A stretch of 13,294 bases of DNA from an uncultured Pseudomonadota bacterium (GTDB lineage: Bacteria; Myxococcota_A; UBA9042; CAIXZC01): positions 1 through 13,294 of the forward strand of contig CALGBT010000702.1 in assembly GCA_937884235.1 (NCBI GenBank), in the 5' to 3' direction. Numbering within the stretch: position 1 is the first letter of the stretch; every line of letters starts with the position of its first letter. Positions 7,045 to 13,294 of this stretch are shown here, one piece after another. The notes beneath the pieces were generated by a model. It was not told where the DNA came from and searched no databases. It saw only the letters and a list, made by a program, of their open reading frames with translations. The position numbers and the translations under genes are program-made.

Positions 7045-7732
7045 TGCAAGGAGTCCTCAGACTGCCCACCCGCTGTGCGACGCGGCGCACATACTCGGCA
7101 GAGTGCGATGGGCGAGGCCGGGCGGCAGTGTCGGCCAACCAATCGCCGGCGGCGGGGCGTCGATATTGCTGCAGCACCAGTCGCCTTGCCCCTTGCACGT
7201 CACCGGCCATCTGGAGGATATCCTGTTCATTGAGCAGCGGAGAGAAGGTCGTGCGGAACTCGTGGTCGATACCAGCCTCCAGGACCACCCTAACCGTTGT
7301 GCGCAAATCGTCCGGGTCAACCTCAACGCCGCAAATCTCCCCATAGCGCGTAAAGGGCGCTTTCAGGTCCATGGCCACATAGTTCACCAGCTTGCGCTCC
7401 ACGAGGTCACGTACAACCTCGGGCCGGGTACCGTTGGTATCCAGCTTAATGGCCAGCCCCAGCTCTTGAACGCGCTCCAGGAAGCGAGCTAGCCGGGGCT
7501 GGAGGGTGGGTTCACCGCCAGTCACGACAACTCCATCGAGCATCTTCCGGCGGCGCGCCAGCAGCCCGATTACCTCATCTGCGTCGTGTCGGGTCTGCGT
7601 CGGGGCATCCCCCAACAGACCACGATTATGACAGTAGTGGCAGTTCATGTTGCAGCCCGGAGTGAAGACCACGGTGGCAATCTTCCCTGGGTAGTCAACC
7701 ATGGAGCAGGGCTGTATTCCGGCAATCTGCAT
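7028..7732 (-). CDS. nrdG: Anaerobic ribonucleotide reductase activating protein (radical SAM)
   Basis: A 234-residue radical SAM activase that generates the glycyl radical on NrdD by reductive cleavage of S-adenosylmethionine. The cluster motif is TPGCNMNCHYCHN with Cys27, Cys31 and Cys34 (CxxxCxxC). VVTGGEPTLQP (69-79) is the conserved SAM-contacting segment, and KLDTNGTRP follows. The N-terminus (QPCSMVDYPGKIATVVF) is typical of the NrdG2-type activating proteins, which are longer than the E. coli form. The ATG at 7732 shares one base with the nrdD stop (TAATG), and GGAG lies about eight bases upstream within nrdD, so translation is coupled. The C-terminal 40 residues are Arg/Ala-rich and poorly conserved. 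The gene ends by overlapping the convergent small membrane-protein gene by 17 nt, with no terminator visible between them. Confidence 0.93.
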   Translation of the reverse strand: MQIAGIQPCSMVDYPGKIATVVFTPGCNMNCHYCHNRGLLGDAPTQTRHDADEVIGLLARRRKMLDGVVVTGGEPTLQPRLARFLERVQELGLAIKLDTNGTRPEVVRDLVERKLVNYVAMDLKAPFTRYGEICGVEVDPDDLRTTVRVVLEAGIDHEFRTTFSPLLNEQDILQMAGDVQGARRLVLQQYRRPAAGDWLADTAARPRPSHSAEYVRRVAQRVGSLRTPCTTRGL

Positions 7733-9819
7733 TACATGCACTCCGCCGGCAAACGGAACTTGAGGCGGTCCGCGTACTCTTGACGTTTGCCCCGATTGTA
7801 GTTGGATATGGGCCGGAGATACCCGGTCACCCGCGACCAGACTTCGGTCTCCCGCTGGCAATCAGGGCACGTGAACTGTTCGCCACGCAGGTAGCCGTGC
7901 TCGTCACAGATACTAAACGTGGGCGTAATGGAGATATACGGGAGGTTGTAGTTCTGGAAGGCCTTGCGAAGCAAGGATTTGCAGGTCTCGATATCCTCTA
8001 CTGCTTCCCCGAGGTAGAGGTGGAGTACCGTGCCTCCGGTGTAAAGTGACTGCAGGTCGTCCTGGAGGTCCAGTACTTCGAAGATGTCGTCGGTAAGACC
8101 GACGGGTACCTGGGTTGAGTTAGTGTAGTACGGTGTCTCAGCGCCAGCGGTGATAATGTCCGGGTAACGGGCGCGGTCCAGGCGTGCCAGGCGGTACGCC
8201 GTCCCTTCTGCGGGGGCCGCGTCGAGGTTGTAGACGTGCCCCGTTTCGTCCTGGGCATCCTTGAGTGCATCGCGCAAGGAGTTCATGACCTCCACCGAGA
8301 ACTGTCGCCCCTCATCGGAGGTGATGTCCACCCCTAGCAGGTTGAGCAGGGCCTCGTTCATGCCAACGATGCCCAGGGTTGAAAAGTGGTTGTGCCAGAA
8401 CTCTCCCGTGCGCTTCTTGATGTGGCGCAGGTAGTGGGCCGAGTATGGGTAGAGGCCGTTGTCTGTCTGCTGCTCCACCACCTTGCGCTTGGTTTCCAGG
8501 GAGTTCTTCGCCAACTGGACCTGCTGCCAGAGGCGGGCCATGAACTCGTTCTTGCTCTTCGCCAAATAGCCGATGCGCGGCAGATTGATGGTGACCACGC
8601 CGATAGAACCGGTGAGCGGGTTCGAGCCGAAGAGGCCGCCGCCTCGCTTGCGCAGCTCCGAGGTGTCCAGCCGCAGTCGGCAGCACATTGAGACCGCATC
8701 CTCGGGGGAGAGGTCGGAATTGACGTAGTTTGCAAAATAGGGAATGCCGTACTTGGCGGTGACTTCCATGAAAGCGTCCACTGCCGGCGCATTCCAGTCA
8801 AAGTCCCGGGTGATATTGATGGTGGGGATGGGAAAGGTGAAAACGCGACCCTTGGCATCGCCCTCCATCATGACTTCGCAGAAAGCCCGGTTGAAGATAT
8901 CCATTTCGGCCTGGAAATCCCCGTACGTATCTTCCCGGTTCTCGCCGCCAACGATTACCGCCTGATCCTTAAGAGCAGAGGGGACCGTGAGGTCAAAGGT
9001 CAGGTTCGAGAAGGGGCATTGAAAGCCCACGCGGGTGGGTACGTTGAGGTTGTAGATGAACTCCTGCAGCAGTTGCTTGACCTCCTTGTACGCGAGGGAG
9101 TCGAAGCGAATGAAGGGGGCACAGTAGGTATCGAAGCTCGACCATGCCTGGGCACCGGCCGACTCCCCCTGGGTAGTGAAGGTGGAGTTCACGATCTGCC
9201 CGAGGAAAGACCGCAGGTGCCGCGGGGGGCGACTTTCCACCTTGCCCTGAACGCCACCGAAACCGTCGAGGAGCAGCTGGCGGAGATCCCAGCCAGCACA
9301 GTATGGCCCGAGGAAGCCCAGATCGTGAATATGGGCGTCGCCAGAAACATGGGCCTCGCGGATATCGTTGGGATAGACCTCGTGCAGCCAGTAGTTCTGT
9401 GTAAAGAACTCCCGCACGTAGTTGTTGAGCCCGTTGATGCTCTTCTGGGTGTTGGCGTTCTCCTTGGAGCGCCAGTCTCGGTCTTCAAGGTAGTCCGAGA
9501 ACATGTCTATTGTGGCACCGATGAGCGCGTTCAGCTGACGAGCCGACTTGCGCTTCTCACGGTAGAGGATGAAGGCTTTGGCGGTCTGCGCATGGCCCCG
9601 CTCGATGAGCACCTTCTCCGTGGTATCCTGCACCTCTTCAACCTCGGGAACCTCATTCCCATATTCATCTGCCAGGGCGTGCAGGACCTCGTCGGACAGT
9701 GCTTCGGCGCGGCCGAAGTCGGTGCCACCACATGACTGCGCGGCCTTGAAGATTGCCCAGGTTATCTTTTGTTGCTGGAATTTGACTGTGCTGCCATCTC
9801 GCTTGCGAATCTGTTGCAT
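7732..9819 (-). CDS. nrdD: Anaerobic (class III) ribonucleoside-triphosphate reductase
   Basis: A 695-residue glycyl-radical enzyme that reduces ribonucleoside triphosphates to deoxyribonucleotides without oxygen. Residues 1-95 are an ATP-cone (RKRDGSTVKF, KAFILYREKRKSARQLN), which senses ATP/dATP. The barrel domain has MCCRLRLD near 377-384, which probably includes the active-site thiyl cysteine, and TGSIGVVTINLPRI after it. The C-terminus has a zinc site (Cys638, Cys651, Cys654, with His641 as a possible fourth ligand) and the glycyl-radical loop RVTGYLRP with Gly666. The ATG at 9819 was chosen because the ATP-cone starts there. GTG codons at 9825 (with GGGAG nine bases upstream) and 9843 are alternatives that add 2 or 8 residues. 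The gene is followed by nrdG with a TAATG junction. It has its own promoter and an NrdR-like box upstream. Confidence 0.96.
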   Translation of the reverse strand: MQQIRKRDGSTVKFQQQKITWAIFKAAQSCGGTDFGRAEALSDEVLHALADEYGNEVPEVEEVQDTTEKVLIERGHAQTAKAFILYREKRKSARQLNALIGATIDMFSDYLEDRDWRSKENANTQKSINGLNNYVREFFTQNYWLHEVYPNDIREAHVSGDAHIHDLGFLGPYCAGWDLRQLLLDGFGGVQGKVESRPPRHLRSFLGQIVNSTFTTQGESAGAQAWSSFDTYCAPFIRFDSLAYKEVKQLLQEFIYNLNVPTRVGFQCPFSNLTFDLTVPSALKDQAVIVGGENREDTYGDFQAEMDIFNRAFCEVMMEGDAKGRVFTFPIPTINITRDFDWNAPAVDAFMEVTAKYGIPYFANYVNSDLSPEDAVSMCCRLRLDTSELRKRGGGLFGSNPLTGSIGVVTINLPRIGYLAKSKNEFMARLWQQVQLAKNSLETKRKVVEQQTDNGLYPYSAHYLRHIKKRTGEFWHNHFSTLGIVGMNEALLNLLGVDITSDEGRQFSVEVMNSLRDALKDAQDETGHVYNLDAAPAEGTAYRLARLDRARYPDIITAGAETPYYTNSTQVPVGLTDDIFEVLDLQDDLQSLYTGGTVLHLYLGEAVEDIETCKSLLRKAFQNYNLPYISITPTFSICDEHGYLRGEQFTCPDCQRETEVWSRVTGYLRPISNYNRGKRQEYADRLKFRLPAECM

Positions 9820-9844
9820 TGTCACCGGTTGCCACTCCCACACG

Positions 9845-9893
9845 AAAAAGGCCGGACCTCACTTCTGGAGTATTCGGGTCCGACATCCCGAAT
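9845..9893 (-). promoter_or_regulatory. Possible attenuator in the nrdD leader
   Basis: On the minus strand, GTCGGACC (9884-9877) can pair with GGTCCGGC (9858-9851) across an 18-nt loop. The stem has one wobble pair and is followed by C and five U, like an intrinsic terminator. An upstream hairpin, ATTCGGG (9893-9887) with CCCGAAT (9878-9872), uses two of the same bases, so the two stems exclude each other. The structure sits about 26 nt before the nrdD ATG. Seen by eye only; no folding energy was computed. Confidence 0.35.
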
Positions 9894-9986
9894 TCCCTTG
9901 TCCTGAACAGACCCCGACCATAGACCGGCTGCGGAATCACTACGGACAACATGTGCTCTTTGTAGGGCCATGTCCCCATGGCCAAC

Positions 9987-10002
9987 ACACAACATATTGT
10001 GG
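9987..10002. promoter_or_regulatory. NrdR box-like operator
   Basis: ACACAACATATTGTGG matches 14 of 16 positions of the NrdR-box consensus as I recall it (acaCwAtATaTwGtgt), including the core C and G. NrdR represses ribonucleotide reductase operons. The site covers the -10 of the nrdD promoter, a position suited to repression. A much poorer match at 10019-10034 (about 9 of 16, with C, TAT and TTG kept) starts 32 bp away, the spacing usual for paired NrdR boxes. Confidence 0.65.
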
Positions 10003-10019
10003 TCCATGATCCCTGTCAA
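9991..10019 (-). promoter_or_regulatory. nrdDG promoter
   Basis: On the minus strand a perfect TTGACA (10019-10014) is followed after exactly 17 nt by TATGTT (9996-9991, 4 of 6). Transcription would start near 9984, giving a leader of about 165 nt before nrdD. The -10 lies inside the NrdR-like box. Confidence 0.65.
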
Positions 10020-10249
10020 ACCCCTATTTTGAATTTCCTGTATTTTTGGGGCCTTCGATCAACCCGTTCCGCGCAAAGCGCTGATCCGCCTTCGCAGTGG
10101 TACTTCTGGCAGTGTCCGTAATGTGCTGATATCAAACGGTAAATGGCGTAAATTGAGTGGAAAAACCAAGGTGCCCCCCGCCCCCTGGCTAGGGAGCCCT
10201 TGTTTTCCGTGCGAATTCCACAAAAATGACGCACCAGGAAAAAACCCCC
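10020..10249. other. Intergenic stretch with no recognisable gene
   Basis: This 230-nt part of the 512-nt gap between nrdD and the phasin-like gene has no convincing reading frame on either strand. The only structure I see is a C-rich segment (10167-10206) where CAAGG can pair with CCTTG around CCC/GGG, followed by TTTT on the plus strand. This resembles a weak terminator, but no gene precedes it. A short RNA ending there is conceivable but unsupported, since I see no good plus-strand promoter before it. Confidence 0.4.
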
Positions 10250-10277
10250 TTGACTCCGTGACGCGATGCGTTATATT
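10250..10277 (+). promoter_or_regulatory. Promoter of the phasin-like gene
   Basis: TTGACT (10250-10255) and TATATT (10272-10277) are separated by 16 nt; each matches 5 of 6 consensus bases. The start point would be near 10284. The leader of about 48 nt can form a short stem, GGCAGG (10289-10294) with CCTGCC (10313-10318), ending just before the AGGAGG ribosome site. Confidence 0.6.
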
Positions 10278-10331
10278 GACCCTTGTCAGGCAGGAGATGC
10301 AAATTCATGACCCCTGCCAGGAGGATATCTC

Positions 10332-10784
10332 ATGAAGAGCAGAGCAATGGAAATCGGTGCGAAGGTCAAGGAAACCATGCAGACGGCACAGAAGCAGTTC
10401 GTCGAATTGGAACAGGATGTTCATAAGTTCGTCGGGCGTGTCCACGAGAAGGTGCTAGCGGGTCCCGCTGACGGCGTCAAGAAGGTGGATGACTTGCTGC
10501 GGGCCATGGTCGTAACTGACTTTGTAGAGAAGATCCGGGACATCGAGATGTTCAAGCAGGGTAACGGGCTCAAGCAAGACCTGCTCGACCGCTTTGGTCT
10601 CGTCAACGTGGCCGACGTCGAGAAGCTGCAGGAGCGCGTGGAGAAGCTGCAGAAGGAAATCAGTACTCTCAAGTCTCGTGCGACCAAGCTTTCCAAGCGT
10701 CCTGCCGGCCCGAGCATCGCGGCGTTCAACGCCCTCAAGAACCGTGTGGCCGCTGTTGAAAAGGCTGGGGCGAGCAGGAGCTAG
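10332..10784 (+). CDS. Phasin-like coiled-coil protein
   Basis: A 150-residue, mostly helical, Lys/Glu-rich protein resembling the phasin / PHA granule-associated family. Residues 1-60 form an amphipathic helical segment (KETMQTAQKQFVELEQDVHKF). The block DLLDRFGLVNVADVEKLQER (83-102) is the part most like phasins, where a similar segment precedes a coiled coil. The coil runs to about 121 with a heptad-like pattern (VEKLQKEISTLKS). The tail is basic (Lys/Arg, KRPAGPS) and suits binding to nucleic acid or granules. It has a strong AGGAGG seven bases before the ATG and a good promoter, so it may be well expressed. No polyhydroxyalkanoate synthase or other storage gene is in the window, so granule binding is inferred from the family only. 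A general coiled-coil or nucleoid-associated role is possible. It converges on the fumarase beta gene with a 6-nt gap. Confidence 0.72.
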   Translation: MKSRAMEIGAKVKETMQTAQKQFVELEQDVHKFVGRVHEKVLAGPADGVKKVDDLLRAMVVTDFVEKIRDIEMFKQGNGLKQDLLDRFGLVNVADVEKLQERVEKLQKEISTLKSRATKLSKRPAGPSIAAFNALKNRVAAVEKAGASRS

Positions 10785-10790
10785 CCTCAG

Positions 10791-11378
10791 CTAACCCTTG
10801 AACCGCTCGGCGAAGATCTGAGTCGAACGGTCTAGCACCTGCTGGTGGATGGAACCACCCTGGCTGTCCATGGTTACCAGCGCAGGAAAATCCTCCACCT
10901 CCAGTACCCAGAATGCTTCCGGTGCTCCGAATTCCTCAAGCATGTGTACGGCACTGACCCGCTTGATGCGTTGCGCCAACAACGACGCAACTCCGCCAAC
11001 GGCGTGGAGATAGACAGCTCCGCTGGCGGCGAGGCCGGCGAGAGTCCGGGGTCCCATGCCACCTTTGCCCATGGCTCCAAGCAGCTCATAATCGGCAATC
11101 ACCTGGGCCTGGTATGGTTCCTCTCGGATGGATGTAGTCGGACCTGCCGCCACCACCTTCCAGCCATCTCCTTCCCGCTTCACCACCGGACCACAGTGAT
11201 AGATGATGCTCTTGCGGAGCAGGTCCTTGATCTCCTGCGGGCACTCTTCTTCAATCAGGAATTTGTGGGCGGCATCGCGGCCCGTGAGCATGCGTCCAAA
11301 AAGGCGAACTTCGTCGCCGACGCGCAACGTCTTGATGATCTCCCTGTCCCCCGGCAGATCGATTCGTACGGTTTTCAT
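10791..11378 (-). CDS. fumB: Fumarate hydratase class I, beta subunit
   Basis: A 195-residue protein matching the C-terminal (Fumerase_C) half of class I, iron-sulfur fumarases and related tartrate dehydratases. With the alpha subunit it interconverts fumarate and malate. Key segments are LTGRDAAHKF (31-40), CGPVVK (62-67), AAGPTTSIREEPYQ (77-90), GAMGKGGMG (101-109) and a conserved end with VEDFPALVTMDSQGG (161-175). The ATG at 11378 is preceded by GAGGGG and starts 10 nt after the alpha stop, so the two form an operon. The split alpha/beta form is common in anaerobes and archaea, whereas E. coli FumA is one fused chain. L-tartrate dehydratase is an alternative, but the central metabolic genes nearby favour fumarase. 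The symbol refers to the beta subunit of the two-subunit enzyme, not to E. coli FumB. Confidence 0.9.
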   Translation of the reverse strand: MKTVRIDLPGDREIIKTLRVGDEVRLFGRMLTGRDAAHKFLIEEECPQEIKDLLRKSIIYHCGPVVKREGDGWKVVAAGPTTSIREEPYQAQVIADYELLGAMGKGGMGPRTLAGLAASGAVYLHAVGGVASLLAQRIKRVSAVHMLEEFGAPEAFWVLEVEDFPALVTMDSQGGSIHQQVLDRSTQIFAERFKG

Positions 11379-11388
11379 GGTTCCCCCC

Positions 11389-12276
11389 TCAGTCCGTGAT
11401 CTCATAGCCGTCGGGGCCAAAGCGCAGAGTCTTGCGGCGCAGGGCCCAGCAGCCATAGGCGATGGTGACGAAGAATGAAGCAGGATGACGATGTGCGGCG
11501 GCTACTTTGACGCCCAGGACAGTGGTCGTCCCGCCGAACCCCATGGCGCCGATGCCCATCTCATTGGCCTCCGCCAGCAGTCGGCTCTCAAGTTCAGCCA
11601 GCTCCGGCGTCGGCGAGTGATCCGCCAGTGAACGCAACAACTGCTTCTTGGCCAGGGCATATCCCTGGGCCCGGTCAGCACCGATGGCCACCCCTAGGAT
11701 CCCTGGGGCGCAGCCGAATCCCTGGGCCTCCAGCACTGCCTGCAAGACGGCCTTGCGTACACCGTTCAAGTCCCGGCCGGCACCGATGGAGGCCATGGGA
11801 AGCTTGAACTGGGTCGAAACATTCTCGGACCCCCCGCCCTTCAGCAGCAGCTTGATCTCCAGCACATCCCCGTCGGCCTCATCAAAGTAGAGAGCCGGGT
11901 ATAGCGTGCCGGAGTTGTCCCCTGCATTTCGCCCCGTAACGATATCAACCGAGTTGGGCCGAAGCAGGGCTTCCCTGGTCGCAGTCGGTAGCTGGGCGCG
12001 GATGGTGTTGATGACCTGCTGCCGATCCCAGCCGGTGGGCAGCGCAATGTAGAACGTAGGATAGCCAGTGTCCTGGCAGATTGGCGTCCGTTGCTCCCTG
12101 GCCAAGACGTTGTTCTCAACGATGAAACCCAGGGCCGCACGGCTGGACGGACCTTCCTCCCGTTGGAAGGCAGCCTCCAGTGCCGCGGCGATGTCCGTAG
12201 GCATGCGCGTTGACGCCGCAGCCACCGTCTCGTAGACGGCCTTCCCTAGGGCCTCATAGTCAGTGGTCATCGACAT
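11389..12276 (-). CDS. fumA: Fumarate hydratase class I, alpha subunit
   Basis: A 295-residue protein matching the N-terminal (Fumerase) domain, which carries the 4Fe-4S cluster of class I fumarase. Three cysteines fit the cluster ligands: Cys67 in TPICQDTG, Cys189 in FGCAPGILGV and Cys276 in YGCWALRRKT. Other conserved parts are RNAGDNSGTLYP (116-127), LLKGGGSENVS (144-154) and MGFGGTTTVLGVKVAAAHRH. The cluster is oxygen-sensitive, which fits the anaerobic genes nearby. The ATG at 12276 has GGAGG-type sequence upstream; an ATG two codons later is an alternative. It starts 18 nt after a small membrane-protein gene and is followed by the beta subunit after 10 nt. L-tartrate dehydratase alpha is the main alternative. 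The symbol refers to the alpha subunit of the two-subunit enzyme. Confidence 0.92.
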   Translation of the reverse strand: MSMTTDYEALGKAVYETVAAASTRMPTDIAAALEAAFQREEGPSSRAALGFIVENNVLAREQRTPICQDTGYPTFYIALPTGWDRQQVINTIRAQLPTATREALLRPNSVDIVTGRNAGDNSGTLYPALYFDEADGDVLEIKLLLKGGGSENVSTQFKLPMASIGAGRDLNGVRKAVLQAVLEAQGFGCAPGILGVAIGADRAQGYALAKKQLLRSLADHSPTPELAELESRLLAEANEMGIGAMGFGGTTTVLGVKVAAAHRHPASFFVTIAYGCWALRRKTLRFGPDGYEITD

Positions 12277-12294
12277 GGGTCTCCCTCCCTCCAG

Positions 12295-12672
12295 TTATTT
12301 GATCTCAAAGAATGAACGAATTACCAGCACGGGGTAATCAAGCACCCAGTGAAAAACCAGCAGCAATGCCGCCAGGTAAAGGGCGGTGCCCGCTGCCACC
12401 CAGGCGGTCATCCCGTGACCGAACCGCAAGCGCCGCACCGCCAGGACAGTTCCCACGGCAAGCAGAACCGCCAGCAGGATGAGAAAACCCATCAGCCTCA
12501 GGTCTACCGCAAAGAACCCACCGTAAAGCGTAGCCGGAGCGAAAAGATTCAAACTTCCTTCCCAGGTCGCCCGCAAGCAACCCAAAATCACCTGGCAAAC
12601 GATGTTGAGCGCGGCTTCCGATGAAACCTGCACTTCAGATACCGCCAACATCATACTCCCTGCAACTTCCAT
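12295..12672 (-). CDS. Small membrane protein upstream of fumarase, function unknown
   Basis: A 125-residue hydrophobic protein I do not recognise. Two clear membrane helices are at about 58-79 (LRLMGFLILLAVLLAVGTVL) and 89-110 (TAWVAAGTALYLAALLLVFH), separated by a short basic loop (RRLRFGHG). A third, weaker hydrophobic stretch covers roughly 20-33. The basic loop should be cytoplasmic, which puts both ends of the hairpin outside. The start is uncertain: the ATG at 12672 has no ribosome site, while GGGAG lies just before the ATGs at 12654 and 12651. It ends 18 nt before fumarase alpha on the same strand and is probably co-transcribed. A transport or anchoring role is possible but nothing in the sequence shows it. 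Confidence 0.65.
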   Translation of the reverse strand: MEVAGSMMLAVSEVQVSSEAALNIVCQVILGCLRATWEGSLNLFAPATLYGGFFAVDLRLMGFLILLAVLLAVGTVLAVRRLRFGHGMTAWVAAGTALYLAALLLVFHWVLDYPVLVIRSFFEIK

Positions 12673-12696
12673 CGCAATAGCAAAGAATGCTGCGTA

Positions 12697-12724
12697 TTGA
12701 CTTCACCTGTGGCCCAACTAGAAT
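12697..12724 (+). promoter_or_regulatory. Promoter of the right-edge secreted protein gene
   Basis: TTGACT (12697-12702) and TAGAAT (12719-12724) are 16 nt apart; each matches 5 of 6 consensus bases. The start would be near 12731, about 29 nt before the ATG. The spacing and hexamers resemble those of the phasin-like gene promoter. Confidence 0.6.
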
Positions 12725-12759
12725 GACCCTGCGTGGGCAACGACTGACAGGAGGTAGGT

Positions 12760-13294
12760 ATGACACGGTTGGTATTGGTAATGAGTATCGGGATGTTGCT
12801 GGTCTGCGCTTCCCAGGCCTCGGCCCAGGACAAGACGGACCCCAAGCAGATCGTCATCGGGGTCGCCTACCTAGCGCTCGATTCGGAGTACGTCCTGCTG
12901 GCGGTCAATGGGGAATCGTGGGAACATTTCTACTACGAAGATGAAGGCATGACCGTGGTACTGGAAGGAGTTGACCGCACCCAGGAGTATCGCGTCGAAC
13001 TCACTCCTACATATGATCAATTGAAGCCCGTCACCATCACACTTTCGGCCAATGACTGGAAACTGGTGCGCCTCGACAAGGAGACGCGGCAGTGGCAGGT
13101 TACGAGGAAGCACAAGTTTGCCAAGTGGAAGGCCGGGGAAAAGGAAAAGTGGGAAGCCGAGAAGCAAAAGAAGGCGGAGGAAGCTCTAAGGAAGACTGAA
13201 GAAGAAGCTAGAAAGACCGAGGTGGTCGAAGAGAAACCAGCCGATCTCCCCACCGACAAGGTCGAAGAGAAACCGGCCGATCTCCCCACCGACA
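12760..13294 (+). CDS. Secreted protein with charged helix and tandem repeats, partial at right edge
   Basis: The first 178 codons of an exported protein; the 3' end lies outside the window. Residues 1-23 are a signal peptide (MTRLVLVMSIGMLLVCASQA, cleavage likely after ASA). Residues 24-115 form a beta-rich domain (IVIGVAYLALDSEYVLLAVN, EGMTVVLEGVDRTQEYRVEL, PVTITLSANDWKLVRL) with no family I recognise. About 116-154 is a highly charged Lys/Glu helix (KFAKWKAGEKEKWEAEKQKK), and then a 12-residue repeat (KVEEKPADLPTD) begins. The repeats look like an extended, Pro-rich spacer such as those that span the periplasm or peptidoglycan. The ATG at 12760 has a perfect AGGAGG five bases upstream and a good promoter. 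It is divergent from the fumarase group. I cannot assign a function. Confidence 0.85.
   Translation, partial: MTRLVLVMSIGMLLVCASQASAQDKTDPKQIVIGVAYLALDSEYVLLAVNGESWEHFYYEDEGMTVVLEGVDRTQEYRVELTPTYDQLKPVTITLSANDWKLVRLDKETRQWQVTRKHKFAKWKAGEKEKWEAEKQKKAEEALRKTEEEARKTEVVEEKPADLPTDKVEEKPADLPTD
13222..13293 (+). repeat. Tandem 36-bp repeat coding for a 12-residue unit
   Basis: Two consecutive 36-bp units (13222-13257 and 13258-13293) encode VVEEKPADLPTD and KVEEKPADLPTD. They differ only in the first codon (gtg or aag) and one silent base (cca or ccg). The window ends on the first base of what may be a third copy. Near identity at the DNA level suggests recent expansion. Confidence 0.85.

Noticed and set aside
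9019..9735. Plus-strand frame of 238 codons opposite nrdD
   Set aside because: Shadow of the NrdD coding strand, with no ribosome site or recognisable family.
9820..9985. Cobalamin or other known riboswitch in the nrdD leader
   Set aside because: I could not find the conserved core of any known riboswitch class, only the two competing stems.
10016..10234. Minus-strand frame of 72 codons in the nrdD-phasin gap
   Set aside because: No Shine-Dalgarno site, biased composition, and it runs through the nrdD promoter and its -35.
10845..11399. Plus-strand frame of 184 codons opposite fumarase beta
   Set aside because: Antisense to a conserved enzyme, and its product shows no motif.

Overview
The window looks like a chromosomal segment from an anaerobic or facultatively anaerobic, GC-rich bacterium of the deltaproteobacterial or myxobacterial type. 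The lineage is inferred from gene content, not from any marker gene. The clues are a protein with an MJ0042-type zinc ribbon, a GYF-like domain, one membrane helix and an AgmX/PglI-type C-terminus (the layout of the Myxococcus gliding protein AgmX/GltJ); two late mevalonate-pathway enzymes; a 2-oxoacid:ferredoxin oxidoreductase; and an oxygen-independent ribonucleotide reductase. Coding density is very high. I see no tRNA, rRNA, CRISPR array or mobile element.

Layout from left to right. (1) A minus-strand operon reads from 4845 to the left edge: holC (DNA polymerase III chi), a secreted protein of unknown function, diphosphomevalonate decarboxylase, a GHMP kinase that is probably phosphomevalonate kinase, and the alpha and beta subunits of a 2-oxoacid:ferredoxin oxidoreductase (beta is cut by the left edge). 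Most junctions overlap or are about 10 nt apart. (2) A plus-strand pair diverges from holC: the AgmX/GltJ-like protein (4979-6745) and a 100-residue single-helix membrane protein (6742-7044) joined by an ATGA overlap. (3) A minus-strand nrdD-nrdG operon (9819 to 7028), joined by TAATG, makes deoxyribonucleotides without oxygen. (4) A 512-nt intergenic region (9820-10331) holds the nrdDG promoter, an NrdR-box-like palindrome over its -10, a possible leader attenuator, and the promoter of a phasin-like gene (10332-10784, plus). (5) A minus-strand group follows: a small membrane protein (12672-12295), then the alpha (12276-11389) and beta (11378-10791) subunits of a two-subunit class I fumarase. 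(6) A secreted protein with a charged helix and tandem 12-residue repeats starts at 12760 (plus) and runs off the right edge.

The metabolic genes fit together. Kor and fumarase belong to ferredoxin-linked central carbon metabolism, NrdDG supplies dNTPs anaerobically, and MvaD and the kinase make isopentenyl diphosphate. The least explained parts are the AgmX-like protein with its small partner, the secreted protein inside the holC-mvaD operon, and the repeat protein at the right edge. I found no clear evidence of a wholly new multi-gene system. The best candidates for novelty are the AgmX-like pair and the layered control of nrdDG.
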